This document shows positions 23,220-31,287 of a stretch of DNA of 64,000 bases, piece after piece. A program made the position numbers and the translations under genes. The first letter of the stretch is position 1. Every line of letters starts with the position of its first letter. The stretch is from Lentzea atacamensis (GTDB taxonomy: Bacteria > Actinomycetota > Actinomycetes > Mycobacteriales > Pseudonocardiaceae): assembly GCF_003269295.1 (NCBI RefSeq), contig NZ_QLTT01000016.1, positions 39,983-103,982 of the forward strand. The letters are read 5' to 3'. The notes beneath the pieces are model-generated. The model had not been told where the DNA came from. It worked only from the letters and a program-made list of their open reading frames with translations, and ran no database searches.

Positions 23220-24233
23220 TTACGTAGCCAGGGGATGGTGCTCGCCGGTGAGTGCGGCGAGTGCTGTGGCGACTTCTTCGAGGGTGGCGCGGATGTAGGT
23301 GGTGGTGCTTCCGGCGTCGGTGTTGGTGTCGTTGTGTCCGGCGTAGGCGCGGGCGACGGCGTAGCCGAAGTGTCGTTCGACCCAGGTGAGTGTGGTGTAG
23401 CGGAGCCAGTGGGTGCTGACGCCTTGTTTGCCGGCCCAGGTGAGGCTGTCGCCGACGCGGTTCCAGAGGTGGTCGTAGCGGTGGTAGGTGATCGGGCGGC
23501 CGTCTGCGTAGCGGAGCAGGCGTCCGTTCATGGGTGCGCCGCGGTGTTCGACGTGCTGGAGCAGGTGCCACATCAGGGTGGGGGAGACCGGTTGCCAGCG
23601 TGAGGTCTCGCCCTTCTCGCGGAGGTAGACCAGGCACTGCTCTTCGTCGAGGTCTTTGGGTCGCAACGCCAAGGCCCCGCCGCGGCGGGCGGCGGTCTCG
23701 GTGTGGAACCGGATGATCAATGAATCGAGTTGCGGGTCGTTGCCGGTGGTGGCCACGACGTCGTTGAGCTGATCCATCTGCTTGCCGGACAACGCCCGCC
23801 GATTGCTGGGCTGCCGCCGAGGCTTGGGCACTTTGGCTGCTGGATTGGCGCGTTCGTCGATGAGGTCGTCGTTGACGGCGTGGCGGTAGAGGCAGCGCAG
23901 TGCGGCGATGAGGTGTTCGGCGGCGGAGTTGCCGTTGCGGGTGTTGCGGCGGACGGTCAGGTTGGCCTTGATGTGCTGGACGAGCCGCTGGATGTCGGTC
24001 GGGGTGCGATCGCTGAGCGAGATGTCCGCCCACTGGTCCAGCACGCGGTTCCAGTACGGGCTGTAGGCGCGGCGGGTGCCGTCGCTGACGGCGGCGGCCA
24101 CGACCGGGATGTACTCACCGAATGTGGGAGCCGGTGGCTTCACGGAGTTGAGCAGGTCCTCGGCGGTCACGCCCATCCGGTCGAGAACGAGGCGTGCGGC
24201 GTCGAGCTCGGCCTGGGTCGGTGCTCCGGTCAT
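23220..24233 (-). CDS. Tyrosine recombinase/phage-type integrase
   Basis: A 337-residue site-specific recombinase. The N-terminal SAM-like core-binding domain (about 38-125) precedes the catalytic domain: Arg in TAARRGGALAL (about 183), Lys in REKGE (about 207), HWLR (His 275, Arg 278), AGHND (His 300) and the nucleophile Tyr in TTTYIRATL (about 313). All catalytic residues are present, so it should be active. Its first bases overlap the AbrB-like gene as ATGA. The operon begins beside tRNA-Leu(GAG) at 24791-24873, the classic arrangement when an element has inserted at the tRNA 3' end. Confidence 0.92.
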   Translation of the reverse strand: MTGAPTQAELDAARLVLDRMGVTAEDLLNSVKPPAPTFGEYIPVVAAAVSDGTRRAYSPYWNRVLDQWADISLSDRTPTDIQRLVQHIKANLTVRRNTRNGNSAAEHLIAALRCLYRHAVNDDLIDERANPAAKVPKPRRQPSNRRALSGKQMDQLNDVVATTGNDPQLDSLIIRFHTETAARRGGALALRPKDLDEEQCLVYLREKGETSRWQPVSPTLMWHLLQHVEHRGAPMNGRLLRYADGRPITYHRYDHLWNRVGDSLTWAGKQGVSTHWLRYTTLTWVERHFGYAVARAYAGHNDTNTDAGSTTTYIRATLEEVATALAALTGEHHPLAT

Positions 24234-24694
24234 GCGTCCTCACCACCCGGCAGAACGGGGAGCAGCAACTCGTCGAGGGCGACGGGAGGGACCACCGTGA
24301 TCGTCTGGTGGTCGAGTTGAGCGGCGAGGAGGACGCGGTCGCCGGAACGCAGGTGTCCGGCTCGGCGGGCGTCGGCCGGTAGGCGGACGTGGCCCTGTTT
24401 AGTGAGTTTGAAGACGCCGTGCGGGTCGGCGGTCACGGCCAGCAGGCCGTCGTGTTCGCGGATGCTCAGCCGGGTTGCGGCGGTCCAGTTCAACGCGGCG
24501 GTCATCTGGCGGTCAGCGACCCGGCCGCGATCGTCGAGCGTGGCCACGCTGTACAGAATGTTGCTCAGCCGGGGCGGACGAGATACAAGGACGGCGATGA
24601 GCGGAAGTGGCTGACCAACCGCGCGGGTAGCCACGCCCGTTGTATTTCCTGGCGCGGTGCCGGGCACGATCGGGCGGATGTAGGAAATAGTCAT
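24230..24694 (-). CDS. AbrB/SpoVT-like DNA-binding protein of the integrase operon
   Basis: A 154-residue protein. The region at about 75-140 (ADRQMTAALNWTAATRLSIR, GVFKLTKQGHVRLPADARRA, SGDRVLLAAQLDHQTITVVP) has the swapped-hairpin AbrB/MazE pattern, twice in outline. Such proteins are common directly upstream of integrases on actinobacterial elements and may regulate or assist recombination. ATG 24694 has AGGTGG about 6 bases ahead. It overlaps the integrase start by 4 bases. Confidence 0.7.
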   Translation of the reverse strand: MTISYIRPIVPGTAPGNTTGVATRAVGQPLPLIAVLVSRPPRLSNILYSVATLDDRGRVADRQMTAALNWTAATRLSIREHDGLLAVTADPHGVFKLTKQGHVRLPADARRAGHLRSGDRVLLAAQLDHQTITVVPPVALDELLLPVLPGGEDA

Positions 24695-24729
24695 CGAACG
24701 CCACCTGCCTGTGGCGTCGAAACGCAAAA

Positions 24730-24784
24730 CAGGTGCTCAAGTGGACTTGAGCACCTGCCACGTAGACGTGGCATACATGCCACA
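24730..24784. repeat. Cluster of three inverted repeats before the integrase operon
   Basis: A 12-base-pair perfect inverted repeat (24730-24741 with 24746-24757) is directly followed by TGCCACGT-AG-ACGTGGCA (24756-24773) and by GTGGCA-N4-TGCCAC (24768-24783). TGCCAC therefore occurs in alternating orientation three times. They lie between the tRNA-Leu 3' end and the AbrB-like start: probable operators or recombinase/excision-factor arm sites. Confidence 0.7.
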
Positions 24785-24790
24785 TTTCCG

Positions 24791-24873
24791 TGTCCGAGGG
24801 GGGACTTGAACCCCCACCCCCTTGCGGGGACTAGCACCTCAAGCTAGCGCGTCTGCCATTCCGCCACCCAGAC
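24791..24873 (-). tRNA. tRNA-Leu (anticodon GAG)
   Basis: The 83-base cloverleaf on the minus strand begins GTCTGGG and ends CTCGGAC plus discriminator A. The anticodon stem is CTAGC/GCTAG with loop TTGAGGT, giving GAG, and a long variable arm (CCCCGCAAGGGG) is typical of Leu. The T arm is GGGGG-TTCAAGT-CCCCC. The 3' end points toward the integrase. CCA is not encoded. Confidence 0.93.
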
Positions 24874-25129
24874 TTACCGCTCAATCATAGAGGACACCAG
24901 AGCACCCCCTGCACGGGGGTCACCGTCGACGAAGACCCCGGCGGCCGGACGGTCGAGGGCGTGGTGACGGGGCAGGTCAAGGTGGGGAGCGCTGGGCGTG
25001 ACCGCGAAGGTGGCCGCATGAGGTCATGCGGGGGCTCGGGCCGACCCCCCACACCACGTACAGCTGTACCAGCACGACTCATCCACCGATGACGAGATAG
25101 GTTGGGCCGGCAGCAGAGGAGGCCGGCCG

Positions 25130-26200
25130 GTGAAGGTGATCGTCGAGGCAGACGGCGGGTCGCGGGGCAATCCCGGGCCTGCCGGGTACGGGGCCGTCGT
25201 CCGCGACAAGCTCTCCGGCGAGACGCTGGCCGAGCGCAAGGGGTTCATCGGCGTCGCCACCAACAACGTCGCCGAGTACCAGGGGCTGATCGCGGGGCTC
25301 AGGGCGGCGCAGGAGCTCGGGGCCGAGACCGTTGACGTGCGGATGGATTCCAAGCTCGTCGTCGAGCAGATGTCCGGCCGGTGGAAGATCAAGCACCCTT
25401 CGATGCAGCCGCTGGCGCTCGAAGCGCAGCAGCTGGCTCGCACGTTCGGGCGGATCACGTACGAGTGGATTCCGCGCGAGCGCAACCGCCAGGCCGACCG
25501 GCTGGCCAACGAGGCCATGGACGGGAACGAGAAGCCGGATGCGAGCAAGGAAGGCGACAAGCAGCCGCACTGGAGTGGTGCCACGGGTGATCCGACGCGG
25601 TTGATCCTGCTGCGGCACGGGCAGACCAGGCTGTCGGTCGAGCGGCGGTACTCGGGGCGTGGGGATCACCCGCTGACGGAGCTCGGGCTGGAGCAGGCGG
25701 CCAAGGCTGCCGAGCGTCTGTCCAAAGTGGATGGTATTGCGGCGATCATCTCGTCGCCGTTGCAACGGGCTGTGCAAACCGCTCAGGCGCTCGGCCAGAG
25801 GACGGGTGTTGAGGTCGTCACGCACCAAGGGCTCATCGAGACGGACTTCGGCACCTGGGAGGGGCTGACGTTCGCCGAGGCGGCGCAGCAGGATCCGGAG
25901 ATCCACCGGCGGTGGCTCGGCGACACCAGCGTCCAGCCGCCCGGCGGGGAGAGTTTCGACGAGGTCAACGCCAGGGTGCGCAAGGCGCGCAGCGAGATCA
26001 TCGCGAAGTTCGGCGGCAAGACGCTCGTCCTGGTCAGCCATGTCACGCCGATCAAGACGCTGCTCCGCCAGGCGCTCGACGTCGGGCCGCAGTTCCTGTT
26101 CCGGATGCACCTCGATCTGACGGGTGTGTCGATCGCCGAGTTCTACCCCGACGGGCACGCGTCGGTGAAGCTCGTCAACGACACGTCGCACCTCAGCTGA
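25130..26200 (+). CDS. Bifunctional RNase HI / histidine (acid) phosphatase
   Basis: A 356-residue fusion like mycobacterial Rv2228c. Residues 1-130 are an RNase HI domain with the acidic residues in EADGGSRGNPGPAGYG, NNVAEYQGLIAGL, VRMDSKLVVEQMSG and REIRN-like ERNRQADRLANEAM. After a linker, residues 155-356 are a phosphoglycerate-mutase/CobC-type phosphatase with RHGQTRLSVERRYSG, SSPLQRAVQTAQAL, ETDFGTWEGL and SHVTPIK. The family removes RNA from RNA:DNA hybrids and dephosphorylates a small metabolite, perhaps alpha-ribazole phosphate. GTG 25130 follows GGAGG. The end overlaps the convergent reductase by 8 bases. Confidence 0.92.
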   Translation: MKVIVEADGGSRGNPGPAGYGAVVRDKLSGETLAERKGFIGVATNNVAEYQGLIAGLRAAQELGAETVDVRMDSKLVVEQMSGRWKIKHPSMQPLALEAQQLARTFGRITYEWIPRERNRQADRLANEAMDGNEKPDASKEGDKQPHWSGATGDPTRLILLRHGQTRLSVERRYSGRGDHPLTELGLEQAAKAAERLSKVDGIAAIISSPLQRAVQTAQALGQRTGVEVVTHQGLIETDFGTWEGLTFAEAAQQDPEIHRRWLGDTSVQPPGGESFDEVNARVRKARSEIIAKFGGKTLVLVSHVTPIKTLLRQALDVGPQFLFRMHLDLTGVSIAEFYPDGHASVKLVNDTSHLS

Positions 26201-26714
26201 CCTTCCGCAGGCGGGGCGTCAGGGCCAGTGTGAAACGACCGATCGCGGCCTCCAGTGCGGTGGCCGCTGCCGGTGAGCCCACGTTCCGGTCCAGCACGAA
26301 CTCGCCGCGCACCACCTGGTCGGCGCCCTTGGCCGCGAGCAGCGGGTGCAGGGCGTAGTCCATCGCCACGAGGAAGCCCTGGCTGCCGCCCGTCGCGAGC
26401 GGCAGCACCGGGCGGCCTCGCAGCGCCTTCTTCGGCAGCAGGTCGAGCAACGCCTTCACCAGGCCGCTGTAGGCGGCGCGGTACACCGGTGATGCCACCA
26501 CCACGCCGTCCGCGGACAGCACCGCGCTCACGGCGGCGGCGATCTGCGGGTCGCGGAGGTCCTCGGTGAGCAGGGACAACGTGGGCAACGAGCGCACGTG
26601 CAGCAAAGAAACCCGGTGTTCTGCGGCCTCCAGCGCGGCGGACACCGAGGACACCACGACGCCGGTCGGAGCGGTGGGGGTCGGCGCGCCGGAGATGATC
26701 AGCAGATCGGACAT
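26193..26714 (-). CDS. NAD(P)H-dependent FMN reductase (SsuE/MsuE-like)
   Basis: A 173-residue flavodoxin-fold reductase. The FMN-binding start SDLLIISGAPTPTAPTG and the family segment ASPVYRAAYSGLVKALLDLL (about 75-95) are clear; a Gly-rich VLPLATGGSQGFL follows. It would supply reduced FMN to a two-component monooxygenase, but no such partner is in the neighbourhood. ATG 26714 is preferred over GTG 26723, which sits on the ribosome site. Confidence 0.82.
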   Translation of the reverse strand: MSDLLIISGAPTPTAPTGVVVSSVSAALEAAEHRVSLLHVRSLPTLSLLTEDLRDPQIAAAVSAVLSADGVVVASPVYRAAYSGLVKALLDLLPKKALRGRPVLPLATGGSQGFLVAMDYALHPLLAAKGADQVVRGEFVLDRNVGSPAAATALEAAIGRFTLALTPRLRKVS

Positions 26715-26871
26715 GGCAAGCACTCCCTGAGGTCGCGGGTGACAGAAAGCGCGCTCAGCGGAGGCAACACAGGCTGGCTGCCACGCGGCCGTAGTCGACG
26801 TGGCGACGTCGTGTCATGGGCTGAGTGAACCAACGTCCGGACCAGCGGACAACCGGTCTCAGCTCCTGGGA

Positions 26872-26877
26872 TATCCT
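26872..26877 (+). promoter_or_regulatory. -10 box of rnpB (TATCCT)
   Basis: TATCCT lies six bases before the predicted RNase P RNA 5' end (26884), exactly where a sigma-A-type -10 should be. Confidence 0.65.
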
Positions 26878-26883
26878 GGTGGG

Positions 26884-27271
26884 CGCGGATGAGTCGGCAG
26901 GGCGGCCGCGGCAGGAGACTGTCGAGGAAAGTCCGGACTCCACAGGGCAGGGTGGTTGTTAACGGCAACCAGGGGCGACCCTCGGGACAGTGCCACAGAA
27001 AGCAGACCGCCTCGGCGTGAGCCGGGGTAAGGGTGAAACGGTGGTGTAAGAGACCACCAGCGCCCCAGGTGACTGGGGCGGCTAGGTAAACCCCACCCGG
27101 AGCAAGGCCAAGAGGGCACGAAAGTGCCTGCGCGAGCGTTCGAGGGCGGCCCGTCCGATGCTCGCGGGTAGGCCGCTAGAGCCTGTCGGCAACGGCAGGC
27201 CCAGATGGATGGCCGCCAAGTGGGACGCGAGTCCCACGAACAGGATCCGGCTTACATGCCGGCTCATCCGC
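26884..27271 (+). ncRNA. rnpB: RNase P RNA (type A)
   Basis: The catalytic RNA of RNase P, about 388 nt. The conserved core GAGGAAAGTCCGGACTCCAC (26932-26951) and the matching ACAGAAAG/GTAAGGGTGAAA and CCGGCTTACA segments are present. The 5' strand GCGGATGAG-CGGCA pairs with TGCCG-CTCATCCGC at the 3' end to form helix P1, which sets the ends. A -10 box lies upstream and a hairpin downstream. Confidence 0.95.
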
Positions 27272-27284
27272 CCGGTCCACGTGG

Positions 27285-27318
27285 GACGGTGCCCCTGGCC
27301 GAAACCCGGGGCACCGTC
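27285..27318. terminator. Bidirectional hairpin between rnpB and the subtilase gene
   Basis: GACGGTGCCCC (27285-27295) pairs perfectly with GGGGCACCGTC (27308-27318) around a 12-base loop. It can end rnpB and the convergent protease gene, whose stop is at 27325. Confidence 0.7.
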
Positions 27319-27324
27319 GCACGA

Positions 27325-28524
<1,200 letters not shown>

Positions 28525-28630
28525 GTCTCTCCTCAAAGGGGCTTGAGCAGGGACCACGATGCTCGCACCCGAACGGACATATTCACTAGCCCGTTCAGGT
28601 GTAATCCGGAAGAGTTGCTCCTGTATTGAT

Positions 28631-29761
28631 ATGTCTGTGCTGTCTCATCTGGAATGCGCCCGCTGCGGCCTGCACCACGACGCCGATCAGCAACAGAACG
28701 TCTGTCACTCCTGCTCCTCGCCGTTGCTGGCTCGCTACGACCTCACGAGGGTCGGCAGGCCCACCGGGGACGACAGCCTCTGGCGGTACCGCGGCGTCCT
28801 GCCGGTCCGCGGCCCCGACCCCGCGTTCAGCCTCGGCGAGGGCATGACCCCGCTCGTCCCGCTGCCCGCGCTGAGCCGCGCACTCGACGCCAAGATCCTC
28901 ATGAAGGACGAGTCGCTCATCCCGACCGGCTCGTTCAAGGCCCGCGGCGCGGCCGTCGGCGTGGCCAGGGCCAAGGAACTGGGCGTCAAGGGCATCAAGA
29001 TGCCGACCAACGGCAACGCCGGCGCCGCCTGGGCCCTGTACGCGGCCCGCGCTGGTCTCCGCAGCGTGATCGCCATGCCGGAGGACGCCCCGCTGATCAC
29101 CCGCGAGGAGGTCGAGGCGAGCGGCGCCGAGCTCCGGATCGTGCCGGGCACCATCGCCGACGCCGCGCAGGCGATCAAAGACGTCGATCTCTTCGACGCC
29201 TCGACGCTCAAGGAGCCCTATCGCATCGAGGGCAAGAAGACGATGGGCTACGAGATCGTCGAACAGCTCGGCTGGCGCGTTCCCGACGTGATCGTCTACC
29301 CGACCGGCGGCGGGGTCGGCCTGATCGGCATTCACAAGGCGCTCAACGAGATGCGCGAACTCGGCTGGATCGACGGGCCCCTGCCGCGTCTCGTCGCAGT
29401 TCAGTCCACCGGCTGCGCGCCGATCGTCAGGGCCTTCGACGAGGGCGCGGACGAATCGGCGTTCTGGGACAACGCCTTCACGGCCGCGTTCGGCATCAAC
29501 GTCCCGAAACCGTTGGGGGACTTCATCATCCTCCGCGCCATCAACGAAACCAATGGCACGGCAATAGCTGTGGACGATGGGCAGATCCTCGAAGACCGCG
29601 CGGAGTGCGCGCGACTCGAGGGCGTTTTCCTGTGCCCAGAAGGCGCTGCGACGATCAGCGCGGTCCGGGCGTTGCGCGGAAACGGCTGGCTCCAAGCGGA
29701 TGACGAGGTGGTCGTGCTGAACACCGGAGCAGGCATCAAGTACCCCGGTGTCCGCCTCTGA
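28631..29761 (+). CDS. thrC: Threonine synthase
   Basis: A 376-residue PLP enzyme that converts O-phosphohomoserine to threonine. A small N-terminal zinc-ribbon-like part has ECARCG and CHSCSSP. The PLP Lys is in PTGSFKARG (Lys103). The phosphate-binding loop TGGGVGLIG and the C-terminal NTGAGIKYPG are in place. ATG 28631 begins the ribbon and 24 codons upstream are not needed. No thrA or thrB is near it, so it could serve a related PLP lyase role (some homologues act on cysteate or threonine), but threonine synthase fits best. Confidence 0.85.
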   Translation: MSVLSHLECARCGLHHDADQQQNVCHSCSSPLLARYDLTRVGRPTGDDSLWRYRGVLPVRGPDPAFSLGEGMTPLVPLPALSRALDAKILMKDESLIPTGSFKARGAAVGVARAKELGVKGIKMPTNGNAGAAWALYAARAGLRSVIAMPEDAPLITREEVEASGAELRIVPGTIADAAQAIKDVDLFDASTLKEPYRIEGKKTMGYEIVEQLGWRVPDVIVYPTGGGVGLIGIHKALNEMRELGWIDGPLPRLVAVQSTGCAPIVRAFDEGADESAFWDNAFTAAFGINVPKPLGDFIILRAINETNGTAIAVDDGQILEDRAECARLEGVFLCPEGAATISAVRALRGNGWLQADDEVVVLNTGAGIKYPGVRL

Positions 29762-29857
29762 CCGCGGCGCCGGCTCCTGACCGAGATCGCCGCCCCGAAG
29801 TCGCGGCGCAGGTTCAGGCCGGCGAGAGCTACACAGCTTTCGAAAACTTGTGAACGC

Positions 29858-30190
29858 TCAACGCTTGGCTGGTCGCCCGGAAGGCATCCTCAGCACGGGC
29901 CGGAACGGCTCGCCCGCGTTGTAGAGCTCCTCCAACTCGGTGACATAAGCCAGCACCGCCGGATTCACGATGTCGGCCAGCGAGCGCACCCCCGCCTGAG
30001 GTTCGTAGGACGCCAGATACGTCGCCGCCGCACGCGCGCGCTCGAGCACCGACCGGTCGAAGTTGATCGTCCGCTGGACCCGGCGCCGCGATTGCGGGCC
30101 CTCCCCGGTAGGCTGATCCACGCCTGGAGCACTAGGGGAGGCTGTGATTCCGTCCACACTTCCGTCCGGCACGAGGTCAGGTTCGAGCAT
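29858..30190 (-). CDS. Small ribbon-helix-helix/ParB-C-terminal-like protein
   Basis: A 110-residue protein with a disordered N-terminal part and a compact C-terminal region (RRRVQRTINFDRSVLERARA ... VRSLADIVNPAVLAYVTELE). A short strand followed by two helices matches ribbon-helix-helix centromere-binding proteins. Its ends are basic (SGRPAKR). It is divergent from the T4SS-like operon across 344 bases and might regulate it. Family call is tentative. Confidence 0.5.
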   Translation of the reverse strand: MLEPDLVPDGSVDGITASPSAPGVDQPTGEGPQSRRRVQRTINFDRSVLERARAAATYLASYEPQAGVRSLADIVNPAVLAYVTELEELYNAGEPFRPVLRMPSGRPAKR

Positions 30191-30534
30191 GGGCGAATCT
30201 CCTCGGAGTCGTCGCTCCGGGCCGCACCCGCGGCGGGGTCGCGAGCCGGCCGATCAGGGCATTCACATGGGTGTACGCGTGCGCATGTTTAACGCACGCA
30301 CTGTGTGTGACCAGGGCGTTCGCAGTCGGGTGAACATTGCCAGCGACGGAGAGAATCCTGGTCCGGGTGTTCCCCACTGACGTCTCCTCAGTGATGATGT
30401 GTCGGCCAGATTAGACGTAATTCCTCCCAGGGGGAACGGCCAGATGATCTACAGCCCGCTCCAACAGCTTCACACGTCGTGACGAACTCGTGTTCTACTC
30501 GTAGCGCAAGCCCGAGCGCACTCTGGAGTACCTA
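30191..30534. other. 344-base divergent region upstream of the T4SS-like operon
   Basis: It holds a GCGTGCG...CGCACGC inverted repeat (30277-30283 with 30293-30299, 9-base spacer), a candidate operator for the neighbouring ribbon-helix-helix-like protein. The operon promoter should be here, but I could not define it. No gene is seen. Confidence 0.4.
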
Positions 30535-30813
30535 ATGACCGCCATGGACCTGGTGACACTCGCTCAGCAGCAGCCGCCGGTGCCGGGCACAGGCAATGTC
30601 CGCGACTGGATCCTGAACAACATCGTTCCGTTGCTCCTGCTCACCGTCGCGCTCCTGCTCCTCTGGCTGGGCGGTGGCAAAGGTGACAACGCGGGTGTCA
30701 TGCGCCGCCTCGGCGGTGTGATCGTCGCGCTCGCCATCATCGGCCTCGCGGTCACGACCGACGCGGGATCGAACATCGGCAAGTGGCTCGCCGGCTTGTT
30801 CGTCGGAGGCTGA
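30535..30813 (+). CDS. Small two-helix membrane protein, VirB2-like
   Basis: A 92-residue protein with two hydrophobic helices (about 30-48 and 62-80) separated by a charged turn (GGKGDNAGVMRR). This is the size and topology of VirB2/TrbC-type pilin-like subunits of type IV secretion systems, though it has no obvious signal peptide. It is the first gene of the operon, and the next start is 4 bases after its stop. ATG 30535 follows GGAG; an inner ATG at codon 4 is possible. The assignment rests on topology and gene order. Confidence 0.6.
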   Translation: MTAMDLVTLAQQQPPVPGTGNVRDWILNNIVPLLLLTVALLLLWLGGGKGDNAGVMRRLGGVIVALAIIGLAVTTDAGSNIGKWLAGLFVGG

Positions 30814-30816
30814 CAC

Positions 30817-31287
30817 GTGCGGGTCCGCACTGACGACGAGGTCTACCGGGTCGACGCCGTCTGGCTCGGCCCGCCCAAAGCGACTTTTCCCTGGCGCGCG
30901 CGGTACGTCGCGTGGGGCGTCGGGATCGTCGTTTTCCTCGCCGTACTCACGATCGAACGCCAGATGGGCATCGGGTTCGGGTTCTTCTCGACCGCGTGGG
31001 CCCTCGTGGCGACGATCATCCTCACACGCTTCATCACCCAGCGGATCAGCCATGAACGGCCGCTCACGGCCGTCATGTCGATGTGGGTCCGCGAGCTCAC
31101 CGCACCTCGAGAGCGCACGGCAAGCACCGGCGGAGCGGCCAGCGCCGCCCGGATCCGGGTCAGCCCGCAGCGGCCTCGTCCCAAGTTGAGCAAGAAACAA
31201 CGGGCGAGACAGCAGGCCCAGCACCGCCGGACGTCAGCCAGCCGTAAGAAGGAGGTTCGCGGTGTTCGGACGCCGGCGAGACCGTGA
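30817..31287 (+). CDS. Two-helix membrane protein, VirB3/PrgI-like
   Basis: A 156-residue protein: a short cytoplasmic start, two adjacent helices at about 27-66 (VAWGVGIVVFLAVLTIE, FFSTAWALVATIILTRF), and a long strongly basic tail (SKKQRARQQAQHRRTSASRK). VirB3/PrgI proteins sit just before VirB4 and have this hairpin topology; the basic tail is an extension. GTG 30817 follows CGGAGG. The last 26 bases overlap the VirB4 gene. Confidence 0.65.
   Translation: MRVRTDDEVYRVDAVWLGPPKATFPWRARYVAWGVGIVVFLAVLTIERQMGIGFGFFSTAWALVATIILTRFITQRISHERPLTAVMSMWVRELTAPRERTASTGGAASAARIRVSPQRPRPKLSKKQRARQQAQHRRTSASRKKEVRGVRTPARP

Noticed and set aside
1..24790. Second attachment site matching the tRNA-Leu 3' end
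   Set aside because: No copy of the 3' tRNA sequence was found by eye. A computed search for a direct repeat of 24791-24815 would settle it.
29762..29857. Possible terminator after thrC (GCCGG/CCGGC words)
   Set aside because: The stem needs a two-base bulge and a loop of about 40 bases, too weak to call.
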